Shown here piece after piece: positions 22,926 to 31,331 of a DNA stretch of 64,000 bases (the stretch's first letter is position 1; every line of letters starts with the position of its first letter). Origin of the DNA: Candidatus Gastranaerophilales bacterium (GTDB lineage: Bacteria; Cyanobacteriota; Vampirovibrionia; Gastranaerophilales; Gastranaerophilaceae). Under the pieces are notes generated by a model. The model saw only the letters and a list, made by a program, of their open reading frames with translations, searched no databases and was not told the origin of the DNA. The stretch is taken from assembly GCA_944326605.1 (NCBI GenBank), contig CALVEM010000010.1, forward strand, positions 1 to 64,000. The letters are read 5' to 3'. Position numbers and translations under genes: made by a program.

Positions 22926-23316
22926 CGTTATACGGCACCGTTCGCAATTATAAGCGAAAACGCGGTTTCAAACGATTATAGTACGTGTTTCAAATTTTTA
23001 TCAAGTCTTGTTTAGACATTATGTGACTACGTGCGTAGCACAAAAAAAACGCCGCCTTCTTTCGAAAACGACGTTGGAATTCTTGAACAATTCCTCGTAA
23101 TAGTGTGAAGTGTAGTGTGCAATAAAACGCTTTTTTTGATTCCTCGTTTTATGCATTTCCTCGTGTCATATATATAAAAAATTTTTTGTATATATAATTG
23201 CTATATTTAGAATATCAAACTTATATTTTGTTACATATCTTTACATTACGGATTTTATTAATTCACGGGTTATAGTATTATTAATATAGAATTAGTTTGA
23301 ATTGAAAGGGAGGAAT
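22926..23316. other. Non-coding gap before surE
   Basis: No gene seen. It contains CTACG-TG-CGTAG with an A8 run near 23029, several CCTCGT-containing short motifs (ATTCCTCGT, GATTCCTCGT, ATTTCCTCGT at 23091-23165), and an AT-rich stretch of promoter character just before surE. Confidence 0.5.
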
Positions 23317-24111
23317 ATGAAAATATTAGTATCTAATGACGATGGTATTGCTGCAAACGGGATAAGATGTCTTACGGCAACTCTAGCCAAAGAACATGAT
23401 GTTTATGTTATTGCGCCTGACAGGGAAAGAAGTGCAGCCGGGCATTCACTCACTTTGCATACTCCATTGAGAGTTGAAGAAGTGGAGGCATACAACGGAG
23501 TTAAAAGAGCCTGGGTTACGACCGGAACTCCCGGAGATTGTGTAAAAATTGGTATAAATGCGATTTTAACACCGGAAGAACAGCCTGATCTGGTAATTTC
23601 CGGTATTAATCACGGACCCAATTTAGGGGCTGATATCTTATATTCAGGCACTGTAAGCTGTGCAATGGAAGGTGCAATGCTCGGGGTTCCAAGTATTGCT
23701 ATGTCTTTGGCAAGTATGAATTATGAGTACGAAAATTTTGAATACAGTGCTAAGTTTGTAAATCTTTTATTAAAAAAATTAAAAGGATTTAATTTCCCTA
23801 AGAAAAGTATTTTGAATATTAATGTTCCGGCGCTTGATGAGGATGATATTGCAGGAATTGCAATCACTGAACTCGGAAGAAAGATGTTTACAGATAATTA
23901 TGAAAAACGAATTGACCCGAGAGGAAAGGTTTATTACTGGATGGCAGGTGAACTTATTACAGAAGCAGAGGATTCAAATACTGATATTGCAGCCGTTAAA
24001 AATAATAAGATTTCAATAACGCCAGTGACTTATGAGATGACTAAAGAAGATGTTATGGCAAATCTGGATAATATCTTATGTAAAGGCGATTCGTGCAACT
24101 GGTTTAATTAG
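23317..24111 (+). CDS. surE: 5'/3'-nucleotidase SurE
   Basis: 264 aa. ILVSNDDGIAANGI carries the metal-binding Asp pair. Also present are APDRERSAAGHSLTL, WVTTGTPGDCVKIGI, VISGINHGPNLGADILYSGTVSCAMEGAMLG, and a C-terminal TDIAAVKNNKISITPVT. It dephosphorylates nucleoside 5'- and 3'-monophosphates. The ATG at 23317 has GGGAGG 4 nt upstream, which I prefer over the in-frame TTG at 23302. A bidirectional terminator follows. Confidence 0.97.
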   Translation: MKILVSNDDGIAANGIRCLTATLAKEHDVYVIAPDRERSAAGHSLTLHTPLRVEEVEAYNGVKRAWVTTGTPGDCVKIGINAILTPEEQPDLVISGINHGPNLGADILYSGTVSCAMEGAMLGVPSIAMSLASMNYEYENFEYSAKFVNLLLKKLKGFNFPKKSILNINVPALDEDDIAGIAITELGRKMFTDNYEKRIDPRGKVYYWMAGELITEAEDSNTDIAAVKNNKISITPVTYEMTKEDVMANLDNILCKGDSCNWFN

Positions 24112-24115
24112 TAAT

Positions 24116-24146
24116 AAAAAAGAGGCTTTTTTGAAGCCTCTTTTTT
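24116..24146. terminator. Bidirectional terminator
   Basis: AAAAAAGAGGCTT / AAGCCTCTTTTTT with a 5-nt loop lies between the convergent surE and SPOR-protein genes. Confidence 0.9.
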
Positions 24147-24164
24147 TTATATGTTATGTCAAAT

Positions 24165-24842
24165 TTATTCCATAATTATCCTTGCCGGATAATTATTCCT
24201 TAAAAGATCATTTACAACGCTCTGAGCTTTTTCCCGTGTAGTGTATGAGCCGACCTGAATAGTGTATGCTCCTCCGATACTTCTGACGAACGGAGAAATA
24301 TTCATGCCGGATTCAGCAATTATGCCTTTTGCGACTTCTGCCTGTTCTTTCGTTGCATAGTAGCCGACAACAACTTTTGCGGAAACATTTTGCTGAACCT
24401 GAGTGCTTTGCGGAGCAGGAGAGGCTGTTTCCTGAGGTTTGGGGTTAGCTTCAGCGTCCGGAAGTGTTACAGGTTCTTCCTCTTGAGAAGCTGTTTCCGG
24501 CTTATCCGAAGTCTTTTTATCTTCAGGAATGACGACTTTCTCTTCCAGTGCATCATTGAACATTTTGTCCTCTTGAGAGTTGTCTTCATCCTGTAATAAT
24601 TTTAATCTAGCATCAACGGATGATTTATACATGTCATCATCTTCTGCGGTTGTTTGTTGAGTTTCATCACCTATAGAAACATCAACTTCAGGTGATATCT
24701 GTTTGGCAATTCCCAGAAACAGAAGTAACAGAATGAAAAAAGCCGAAACAAATATAATTATCCCTTCATTCGGATTTTTTGTAACTTTTTTTTGATATTC
24801 TTTATAGCTGATATGTGAAGGTCTTCTTGAATCTTCTTCCAT
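24165..24842 (-). CDS. SPOR-domain membrane protein
   Basis: 225 aa. A short cytoplasmic N-terminus precedes one membrane helix (GIIIFVSAFFILLLLFLGIA, about 28-47). A long acidic, Pro/Glu/Gln-rich linker (50-150) leads to a C-terminal SPOR domain (VVVGYYATKEQAEVAKGIIAE ... AYTIQVGSYTTREKAQSVVNDLL). SPOR domains bind denuded peptidoglycan at division sites, so this is probably a septal envelope protein like FtsN or DedD. It abuts the DUF366 gene, sharing one base with its stop. Confidence 0.85.
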   Translation of the reverse strand: MEEDSRRPSHISYKEYQKKVTKNPNEGIIIFVSAFFILLLLFLGIAKQISPEVDVSIGDETQQTTAEDDDMYKSSVDARLKLLQDEDNSQEDKMFNDALEEKVVIPEDKKTSDKPETASQEEEPVTLPDAEANPKPQETASPAPQSTQVQQNVSAKVVVGYYATKEQAEVAKGIIAESGMNISPFVRSIGGAYTIQVGSYTTREKAQSVVNDLLRNNYPARIIME

Positions 24843-25396
24843 TATACACCTCTAACTTTTGTTGATGCCAGTATTATATCATCAATTTCCTGTGAATATT
24901 TGTCCATAATTTCTTTTGCAAAATTCTTTATATCAGAAATCCCAAGTTCGCTTGCCAGACCGCTTGCCTTAACAGGAGCACCCTGCGAATTAATATTTAT
25001 GCCTGTATGAATTAAGATTGAATTTACTGATTTAGTTGCAATTGATACAGTAAGTTTTTTATTGTCAAAAAATAAATCGTCTCCGTCTCTTTGGATTTTT
25101 ATTCCGCGTTTTTCCAGTGCTTCTTTGATTATACAGATTAAAAGCCGTTGTCTGAAAACACCTTCTACAAGCCCTACATTAAACTGTTCCGATATAAAAC
25201 TCAGCATGGATTTGCTGTAAATAGGTTCGTTGTTTATAACGTCTTCTATATCAACCATTTCGGAAAGTTTAACTTCACATTCGCCGACAAATGCTACTAT
25301 GGCATCCCCCTGCATTTTAAAATTTTTATAAATCCAGTGCGGGGAAAGCTGCCATCCTTCATATTTTATTTCATGCTCAATTAATTTTGTTTTCAA
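24842..25396 (-). CDS. DUF366 family protein
   Basis: 184 aa. The blocks MVDIEDV, QRLLICIIKEALE, RDGDDLFFDNKKLTVSIAT, HTGININSQGAPVKASGLASELGI and ILASTKVRG match what I recall of DUF366. Its function is not established. The stop shares one base with the SPOR gene and the start overlaps queC by 4 nt, so it is translated from the queC transcript. A role linked to the queuosine precursor pathway is possible from that context only. Confidence 0.8.
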   Translation of the reverse strand: MKTKLIEHEIKYEGWQLSPHWIYKNFKMQGDAIVAFVGECEVKLSEMVDIEDVINNEPIYSKSMLSFISEQFNVGLVEGVFRQRLLICIIKEALEKRGIKIQRDGDDLFFDNKKLTVSIATKSVNSILIHTGININSQGAPVKASGLASELGISDIKNFAKEIMDKYSQEIDDIILASTKVRGV

Positions 25397-26058
25397 AAAA
25401 GTTCCTTTATATAATAAGTGTCATGGTTGTACAACAGGGCATTTTTTAATCTCATGCAAGATTCACACTTTCCGCAATGTTTATCGCCGTCTGCGTAACA
25501 GCTTCTTACATATTCAAGCGGCAGTTTATTATCTAATGCCAGCTTTACTATATCATTTTTATCAGAATTTATCAAGGGCGCAATAACTTTTGGCTGTTTG
25601 CGTGTAGAAAATTTAAAAACGGCATTTATTTTTTCTATAAATTCCGCGGAATTATCAGGGAAAGTCTGACCTTCTTCTTTATTGGCACCTATTACAATAT
25701 AGTCGTAATCTTCTCCGTCAGCAAAACTTGCCGCAATGTTCAAAAAAAGACCGTTCCGGTTAGGCACCCAGACATTTTTGGCGGATTGTACAGGATTTTT
25801 TAGAGCTTCACCTGACGGGATGTTTGTATCTGCGACCAGTGCTGTATGTGTGATATTTTGGAGCCAATCAAGCTTAATTATTTCATGTTTCAGACCGTAA
25901 TATTTGCATATTTCAGAAGAAGCTTCAATTTCCTGCTTGACTGATTTTTGTCCGTAATCAAATGTTAAGGCAAGGCAAATACCGTATTTTTCTTTTCCTA
26001 ACCCCAAACTTACGAGCGAATCAAGACCGCCTGATAGAAGTACAATTCCTTTAGACAT
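25393..26058 (-). CDS. queC: 7-cyano-7-deazaguanine synthase
   Basis: 221 aa from the preferred start at 26058, which has GAAGGAG 9 nt upstream; an in-frame ATG at 26082 lies inside the HEAT gene. The PP-loop is VLLSGGLDSLVSLG, and the zinc site is SCYADGDKHCGKCESCMRLKNA at the C-terminus. WVPNRNGLFLNIAASFA and GQTFPDNSAEFIEKIN are typical. It converts carboxydeazaguanine to preQ0 using ammonia and ATP, for queuosine in tRNA. queD and queE are not adjacent. The start overlaps the HEAT gene stop (ATGTCTAA). Confidence 0.95.
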   Translation of the reverse strand: MSKGIVLLSGGLDSLVSLGLGKEKYGICLALTFDYGQKSVKQEIEASSEICKYYGLKHEIIKLDWLQNITHTALVADTNIPSGEALKNPVQSAKNVWVPNRNGLFLNIAASFADGEDYDYIVIGANKEEGQTFPDNSAEFIEKINAVFKFSTRKQPKVIAPLINSDKNDIVKLALDNKLPLEYVRSCYADGDKHCGKCESCMRLKNALLYNHDTYYIKELF

Positions 26059-27004
26059 TGTCATCAGCTCCTTCGTCTTCATATTCTGAAATCATAGAAA
26101 CAGCTTCCATTTTTAAAGAATCTGAGTAATCCGAACCGTTTGCCACTTCATCTAAAATTTCCCGCCCGATAAGGTTATAGAGTGCAATCAACGCGTTTTT
26201 CTTAACTTCTTCATCACTATCCTCAACAAGACAGGATTTTATTGTTTCTACTGCCTGAGGATTGTCACTGTCCATAATCGCTTCTATTGCATTAATCCTT
26301 ATTTGAGGCGATTCGTCAAGCAATGAATTTTTTAAGGCATTAAAAACTCTTTCGTTATTGTCGCATCTTAATTTGCCGAGAGCTTCAATAACCCGTTCTT
26401 TCAGAAATGTAAATTTATTCCATATACCTTTTTGAGCTTCAAGAATACTGACCAGAGGATCTACAGCCCTTATATCGCCGAGCATGCCAAGAGCTGATGC
26501 TGCTGATTCTCTAAGGTAAACAGATTTTTCATTCTCATCTTTGACAACCTCAATTAGTGGTGCAACCGCATATCTGTCTCCGATTTTACCCAGAGCGTCA
26601 GCACATGCAAGCCTTATCTTATAATTTTCGTCCTTATTATTCAGGCAGTATAAAAGCGGTGTTACAGCAGATGTATCTTTGAGATTTGCAATCGCTTTAG
26701 TACACATTACCCTGACGTTTATAAAAGCTTCTTTATTCCCGTCGATATTTTTCATCAAAAGCAGGTCAAGCAGCGGGCTTAAAGATGTTTTATCTCTAAA
26801 CCTGTCCATACATTGAATAACATGCATTAATATTTCAGGATTTTTAGAAACAGATAAAAAGTGATTATAAATTTTAACGAGATTATCGTGTTCGTAAAAT
26901 TCATCAAGGGTTGAAATTTTGTGGACAACAGAATTGATGTCGGATGCATCAAACAGGTTACAATCTTTAGCTATTGAGTCTAAATCCAGGTAATCTTTTC
27001 CCAC
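26051..27004 (-). CDS. HEAT-repeat protein
   Basis: 317 aa. At least six HEAT/PBS-lyase-type helical repeats can be seen, e.g. TSAVTPLLYCLNNKDENYKIR, LACADALGKIGDRYAVAPLI, ESAASALGMLGDIRAVDPLV and VIEALGKLRCDN, spaced by about 31 residues. Such proteins act as binding scaffolds; in cyanobacteria related ones are phycobilin lyases, but no phycobiliproteins are expected here. It overlaps queC by 8 nt, so HEAT-queC-DUF366-SPOR looks like one transcript. The partner is unknown. Confidence 0.8.
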   Translation of the reverse strand: MGKDYLDLDSIAKDCNLFDASDINSVVHKISTLDEFYEHDNLVKIYNHFLSVSKNPEILMHVIQCMDRFRDKTSLSPLLDLLLMKNIDGNKEAFINVRVMCTKAIANLKDTSAVTPLLYCLNNKDENYKIRLACADALGKIGDRYAVAPLIEVVKDENEKSVYLRESAASALGMLGDIRAVDPLVSILEAQKGIWNKFTFLKERVIEALGKLRCDNNERVFNALKNSLLDESPQIRINAIEAIMDSDNPQAVETIKSCLVEDSDEEVKKNALIALYNLIGREILDEVANGSDYSDSLKMEAVSMISEYEDEGADDNV

Positions 27005-27066
27005 GCATTCACCCCGTGTATACCTGCAATATACTATAAAATCTAAATAATTTCAAGTAAAATAGA

Positions 27067-27092
27067 ATTATTACTACATATTTAGTAATAAT
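27067..27092 (-). terminator. Hairpin after the prepilin-like gene
   Basis: A perfect 10-bp ATTATTACTA / TAGTAATAAT stem. AT-rich with a weak U-tract on the minus strand, so termination is uncertain. Confidence 0.35.
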
Positions 27093-27100
27093 TATCTATC

Positions 27101-28339
27101 TTAGTCCTCTTCTACTACGTTATTATACTTGAGCTTTCCACCTGTCAGTATGCTAAATAAGCTGTCAGCGCCGTATACATTCCAATAACCTTTCCCAACC
27201 CTGTCAGCAAATACTGATATACCAAACGCATCATAGCCAAATTTGTTCGGCCCTTTGGTACCATTCACGTCAAAATATATATTTCCGCATGTGTTGCGGG
27301 TATCTGTCCACATCGAAGGAGAGCCATCAGGATTATATATTATGTTGCCGTCACTATCAAGGTTTGCTCCGGTTTTAACAGTATCTACGCATTTACATTC
27401 ATTTAAAGTAATAAATATTACGCTGTTATCCGGTAAAACTATAGCAGGAGGCGCCACGCTTCCGTATTTATTTTTATAAGCAGAATACAATATTTTGTAC
27501 TTCAAATCCTTGCATAATTTATCTTTAGAACTTGACAAACACAGATTTCCGCCGGTTATATACTTTGAAAATGCCTTTGCTACATCATCTGATGTTTCCG
27601 CACCTGTGTATAAAATAGAATTATCTCCGGGGGTGCCTGCTTCAGCCTGCGCAAGCCTGAATGTTTGCATAATAAGTGAATAATCCTTTTTTGCTTTGGT
27701 TATAATCTCTTTTTCTTTGTAATCCGCAATTAAAGACGGTATTGTCAAAGCAGCTACAACACCTATAATGCCTAAGGTTATTAAAACTTCCGCCAGAGTA
27801 AACGCGGCTTTTTTGTGTAGTGAATAAGTAAATAAGTGAATAGGTGAATAAGTTCGTTTCGGGGAATTATTCTCGTCATGCTGAACGCCGGATTGACCTC
27901 CGTGTTTCAGAAGCCCATTTCCTTCTCCCCTTTGCGGGAGAAGGTGGCACTCTGTGCCGGATGAAGGGGAAGTAGAACCCTCACCCAAAATACTAACCTC
28001 ACTGCGTTCGTTAAGTATTTTTTCCCTCTCCCAGAGTGAGAGGGGGAACGTAGCCGTTCCATCCGACATATGAGTTTTGCATGATTCCTCACATTGTTTG
28101 GATGCCTGCTCTTCTCCCTCCCTGAATGGGGAGGGTTGGGGTAGTGTGCAGCCGAATGAACAGAGGTTCGGAGAGCCGGAAGGCTGGATATTTTCTGTTA
28201 AAGCTGTTTTTGTAAAATTGCTACAAAATATATTATTGATAACAGCTTTGCATCTATGCATCTTGGCATCTGTTAGCCATAACAGCCTATCCTCATACCT
28301 CCCTATCTTCTTATCCTCCAGATAAATATCGTCTGCCAT
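27101..28339 (-). CDS. Prepilin-like protein with repeat-derived N-terminal extension
   Basis: 412 aa if read from the ATG at 28339, which has AAGGAG 6 nt upstream. The C-terminal 230 residues are a type IV pilin/pseudopilin: KKAAFTLAEVLITLGIIGVV with the conserved Phe(+1) and Glu(+5) at about 180 and 184, then a globular region with paired cysteines (NECKCVD, NTCGNIYF). Instead of the usual 6-10 residue leader there are about 179 residues. The first 60 (MADDIYLEDKKIGRYEDRLL) are unfamiliar. Residues 65-160 are translated dispersed repeats (TLPQPSPFREGE, FPLSLWERE, HLLPQRGEG). There is no start codon close to KKAAFTL. It may be a fused gene or a long-leader prepilin. Confidence 0.6.
   Translation of the reverse strand: MADDIYLEDKKIGRYEDRLLWLTDAKMHRCKAVINNIFCSNFTKTALTENIQPSGSPNLCSFGCTLPQPSPFREGEEQASKQCEESCKTHMSDGTATFPLSLWEREKILNERSEVSILGEGSTSPSSGTECHLLPQRGEGNGLLKHGGQSGVQHDENNSPKRTYSPIHLFTYSLHKKAAFTLAEVLITLGIIGVVAALTIPSLIADYKEKEIITKAKKDYSLIMQTFRLAQAEAGTPGDNSILYTGAETSDDVAKAFSKYITGGNLCLSSSKDKLCKDLKYKILYSAYKNKYGSVAPPAIVLPDNSVIFITLNECKCVDTVKTGANLDSDGNIIYNPDGSPSMWTDTRNTCGNIYFDVNGTKGPNKFGYDAFGISVFADRVGKGYWNVYGADSLFSILTGGKLKYNNVVEED
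27830..28143. repeat. Cluster of CCCTCTCCC-type palindromes inside the prepilin-like frame
   Basis: Three imperfect palindromes: CTTCTCCCCTTTGCGGGAG (near 27921), CCCTCTCCCAGAGTGAGAGG (near 28024) and CTCCCTCCCTGAATGGGGAG (near 28115). A short TTCACTTATTCAC-like direct repeat lies at 27818-27850 (AGTGAATAAGTAAATAAGTG on the plus strand). Confidence 0.7.
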
Positions 28340-28435
28340 CTGCTTCTCCTTGTAAATAAAACGTGAATAATTTCTTATATTTATGAATAATATTCATGTT
28401 TATACAATATTTTTCATAATTTGTCAACACAAATG

Positions 28436-28441
28436 TATAAT
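28436..28441 (+). promoter_or_regulatory. -10 box of predicted leaderless transcript
   Basis: TATAAT ends 6 nt before the ATG at 28448. Confidence 0.6.
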
Positions 28442-28447
28442 ACTGTT

Positions 28448-28672
28448 ATGAATATCCGGGAAGAAGTTAAAATAATGCTTACATCAAAAGGTATGACAAT
28501 TACAGAACTTGCAAAACGTATGTCAGAGCTAAGCGGAAAAAATTATTCACAGAGCCTCATTTCGCATAAACTCGCAAGTGAATCTCTCAGATATTCCGAG
28601 ATGAAATTAATTTGTAAAATTTTAGGTTACAGAATTTATATAGATTTTGACGAAATAAGGCTCGGAAGATAA
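28448..28672 (+). CDS. Small XRE-like helix-turn-helix protein
   Basis: 74 aa starting at MNIREEVKIMLTSKGMTITE. Helices 2-3 (ITELAKRMSELSGKNYSQSLISHKL) fit a Cro/C1-type HTH, and the rest (EMKLICKILGYRIYIDFDEI) resembles the LLM-class short regulators. The ATG at 28448 lies 6 nt after TATAAT, with no ribosome-binding site; an in-frame ATG at 28421 would lie upstream of that promoter. It stands alone, divergent from the prepilin-like gene and convergent with the gene at 28707, with a terminator overlapping its last codons. The target is unknown; it may repress its own or the divergent promoter. Confidence 0.75.
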   Translation: MNIREEVKIMLTSKGMTITELAKRMSELSGKNYSQSLISHKLASESLRYSEMKLICKILGYRIYIDFDEIRLGR

Positions 28673-28700
28673 ACTTCGTCGAGCCTTGGTCTTGTTTTTT
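28657..28700 (+). terminator. Terminator of the HTH gene
   Basis: AAGGCTCG / CGAGCCTT with an inner GAAG/CTTC pairing, followed after a few bases by a T8 run. The stem starts inside the coding region. Confidence 0.8.
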
Positions 28701-28706
28701 TTATTT

Positions 28707-29549
28707 TTATGCCTTTGTATTTTCTTGTGCTTTTGCTTTTTTATGAGCAAGATATTTTTCACATAAGAAGTTAGCAGGTTTTGTTACAACAACCGGAACA
28801 AAGTAGCGGTATACAAAGCCGAATACAATCATTGCCCTTAGAGGTGACATACCTTTTACCTTTGTCATGAGAGTTTTTGCATCAGCTTCCGATGTTTTAA
28901 GCAATGTTTTGTAATAATTATGTTTTTCAACAAGCTTGCCTACTCTTGGCATTGATTTTAATTCAGGTTTAACGCCTTTAGCTTTTGCTTCTTTTATAAG
29001 TTTTTTATTTTCTTCTTTTATTGCTTGTTTTTGTTTTAGATAATTTTCATAGAATTTAGGATCGCTTACCAGATGGCCGGCAAATCTTGCAGTTACATTA
29101 TCCCACCATCCTTTTACATATTTATCAAGAGCGTAAGCTCCGATTGTTGATACTGCAAATGTCAGCCCCTGATTTACAGCAAGTGTATTTTTTCTGTCTT
29201 TATCAAGTTTGTCATTAGCAAGCGTCCTTTGCATATACAAACCGCTGGTGATTACAGAGCCTATTGTTAAACAATGCTGATAGAGATTATCACTGTCTTT
29301 AAATTTGTTTGCAAGCTTTGTAAGTGCTTCTGATTCAACGATTCTTGAAGTAAATTTATCTGCAATAAAGTCTGTAAATTGTTCGTATTTGTCGCTGAAG
29401 TATTTAAAAAATTGAGATTGTTCTTTTACAGCTTTATTTACAAGATCTTCCGCAGCCTGAGTTTTTGATGTAAATGCAGGCTGTTTATATTGGTAATTAA
29501 CTCTGTTGTTGTTATTTCTTGGAAGTGTACTATTAATCGTAATATTCAT
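28707..29549 (-). CDS. Lineage-specific membrane protein with FTSK-type N-terminal motif
   Basis: 280 aa. The N-terminus (MNITINSTLPRNNNN ... QPAFTSK) is disordered and ends in a FTSK motif near residue 26. Hydrophobic helices lie near 93-110, 124-140 and 238-258, between charged helical segments (KQAIKEENKKLIKEAKAKG). I recognise no named family. It shares its architecture with the gene directly upstream (SFTGK motif, central hydrophobic helices, charged loops), so the two look like paralogues. The start shares one base with the upstream stop and uses an AAAGGAGGTG site inside the upstream gene. Confidence 0.7.
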   Translation of the reverse strand: MNITINSTLPRNNNNRVNYQYKQPAFTSKTQAAEDLVNKAVKEQSQFFKYFSDKYEQFTDFIADKFTSRIVESEALTKLANKFKDSDNLYQHCLTIGSVITSGLYMQRTLANDKLDKDRKNTLAVNQGLTFAVSTIGAYALDKYVKGWWDNVTARFAGHLVSDPKFYENYLKQKQAIKEENKKLIKEAKAKGVKPELKSMPRVGKLVEKHNYYKTLLKTSEADAKTLMTKVKGMSPLRAMIVFGFVYRYFVPVVVTKPANFLCEKYLAHKKAKAQENTKA

Positions 29550-30349
29550 TACTTAACACCTCCTTTGAATTCTTCAAAAGCGGGTTTGTCTAAAAAGTCC
29601 ATTTTCGGGGTATCCGTATTATTAGTGTTAACATTTTTATTTTCTGCCGGTGCGGCTTTCTTTTTCTTTTCAACGCCGAACACGTATTTCAATATCGGCG
29701 GAATAAGTGCAATTGTAAGAATAGCTCTGGGAACACCAATTACCCAGTCAGGAATATTTTTAACAAGTGTATTCAGTGCTGATCTGCGTTTTGTCAGATT
29801 TTTTAATGTTTGTTTAGCTTCCTGTGTAATTGTTCCGGCATCTTTTTGTTTTGTGAGTTCTGCAATTTTATCATCAATTGCTTTAAATTTCTTACGTCTG
29901 AATTTTTTATCGTCAAATATTTTATGAATTGATTCATCAAAAGGGCTTGTTATTGCTGTTGAAACTACAAAACCGATAATCCCTGATGCAATAGCATGAC
30001 CTGCTGCGTATATTTTATCTTCTTTGTCTTCTTTACCGGGCAGCGAAAGAATTGTTGCAGGTCTCATAATACCGGCAAGAACAAGTGCGATAAGTGCACT
30101 TGCCGAAATATTATGTTCTTCCGCATATTTTGCTAGTTTGCCGAACCAGTTGCTTGCAAGAACCCTGTCAAAAACAGTTGTGGCAGGTTTACTCTTTCCC
30201 GTAAAACTGCCACAATATACATTATTATATCCTCTGTCTTTTTCATACAAGCCCGCGCTATTCTTCTCTCTATATTTATGAGATTCCGAATGGAGCCTTA
30301 TATTGTCCTGTTTGAAGGACGTATCATAAAGTATCGAATTTATTTTCAT
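29549..30349 (-). CDS. Lineage-specific membrane protein with FTGK-type N-terminal motif
   Basis: 266 aa. A polar N-terminus with CGSFTGK near 47-53 precedes hydrophobic segments (SALIALVLAGIMRPATIL; HAIASGIIGFVVSTAITS; VPRAILTIALIPPILKYVFG) and ends in an Asn/Lys-rich tail. No signal peptide is seen. It is co-transcribed with the similar protein downstream (1-nt overlap). Similar FxG-motif proteins appear, in my recollection, in gut Gastranaerophilales genomes, but no function is known to me. A weak GGTG precedes the start. Confidence 0.7.
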   Translation of the reverse strand: MKINSILYDTSFKQDNIRLHSESHKYREKNSAGLYEKDRGYNNVYCGSFTGKSKPATTVFDRVLASNWFGKLAKYAEEHNISASALIALVLAGIMRPATILSLPGKEDKEDKIYAAGHAIASGIIGFVVSTAITSPFDESIHKIFDDKKFRRKKFKAIDDKIAELTKQKDAGTITQEAKQTLKNLTKRRSALNTLVKNIPDWVIGVPRAILTIALIPPILKYVFGVEKKKKAAPAENKNVNTNNTDTPKMDFLDKPAFEEFKGGVK

Positions 30350-30500
30350 TTTTTCACCAAAAAAATTATGTCTTCTACATTCATTTTAAAACAAATAAAA
30401 AAATTTTTTGCTAGTATTTTTAAGAAACTTTACAATTTAATTGAGTGAATAGTAAAAAGTTAAGTGTGAAGGCTGTTTAGAGGATTTATTATATCACATA

Positions 30501-31331
30501 CTAAATATCAAGTGCTAAATCTAGAGTTGGTGCTTTTGCAACAATTGCGCTTGATGAGATTATATCAACACCCGTTGAGGCAATTTCGTTAACTGTTTCC
30601 AATCTTACATTGCCGCTTGCCTCTACAATTGCAGTGTGGTTAATGATTTTTACGGCTTCTTTCATCTTATTAACAGGCATGTTATCAAGCATAATAATAT
30701 CAGCATGTACACTGACTGCTTCTTTTACCTGTTCTAATGTGTCGCACTCAACCTCTATTTTATGGGCATGGGATAAATTTTTACGCAATTTTACGACAGC
30801 ATTTGTTATAGAGCCTGCAAGTCTTATGTGATTATCTTTAATCATGGCACAATCAGAAAGATTAAATCTGTGTAAAGCTCCGCCGCCTGTCTTTACGGCA
30901 TATTTTTCAAACATTCTGAAATTTGGCGTCGTTTTTCTTGTATCAACAATTTTTGCCGGATAAGGAGAAACTGCCGCTTGATATTTTGCTGTTTCTGTTG
31001 CAATTCCTGACATCCTCTGGATATAGTTCAATGCAACTCTTTCGCCCATAAGCAATTCTTTTGCCGGACCTGAAATGTCTGCAATTTTGTCTCCCTTTTT
31101 TATTTTGTCACCGTCTTTGAAGTGAAAATTAATTTTTATATTGTCCGAAAGAATGTGAAAAACAGTTTTAAAAACGTCGCATCCGCATAAAATACCTTCA
31201 CTTCTCGTATTCAATTCCGCTTTTAAATAGTCTTTTTCATCAGCAAGATTTTCTGTTGTGATATCTCCATATCCGATATCTTCTTTTAATGCGGCTTTAA
31301 TATGATCTTCCATATACAGTTTATTTAACAA
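30501..31331 (-). CDS. nadC: Quinolinate phosphoribosyltransferase (carboxylating)
   Basis: 276 aa. EDIGYGDITTENL, GERVALNYIQRMSGIATETA, VDTRKTTPNFRMFEKYAVKTGGG, HRFNLSDCAMIKDNH, KIEVECDTLEQ, IIMLDNMP and VEASGNV are the conserved blocks. It converts quinolinate to nicotinate mononucleotide in de novo NAD synthesis. The start overlaps the end of nadB by 11 nt. nadA is not adjacent; nadE is at 3.3 kb. Confidence 0.97.
   Translation of the reverse strand: MLNKLYMEDHIKAALKEDIGYGDITTENLADEKDYLKAELNTRSEGILCGCDVFKTVFHILSDNIKINFHFKDGDKIKKGDKIADISGPAKELLMGERVALNYIQRMSGIATETAKYQAAVSPYPAKIVDTRKTTPNFRMFEKYAVKTGGGALHRFNLSDCAMIKDNHIRLAGSITNAVVKLRKNLSHAHKIEVECDTLEQVKEAVSVHADIIMLDNMPVNKMKEAVKIINHTAIVEASGNVRLETVNEIASTGVDIISSSAIVAKAPTLDLALDI

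Noticed and set aside
22666-22947. 93-codon minus-strand frame through the tandem duplication
   Set aside because: It lacks a ribosome-binding site, runs through both repeat units and includes HPELVSGS from palindrome A. Its openness is explained by repeat composition.
27243-28325. Plus-strand and alternative frames inside the prepilin-like gene
   Set aside because: They overlap the pilin domain or the repeats and lack start signals.
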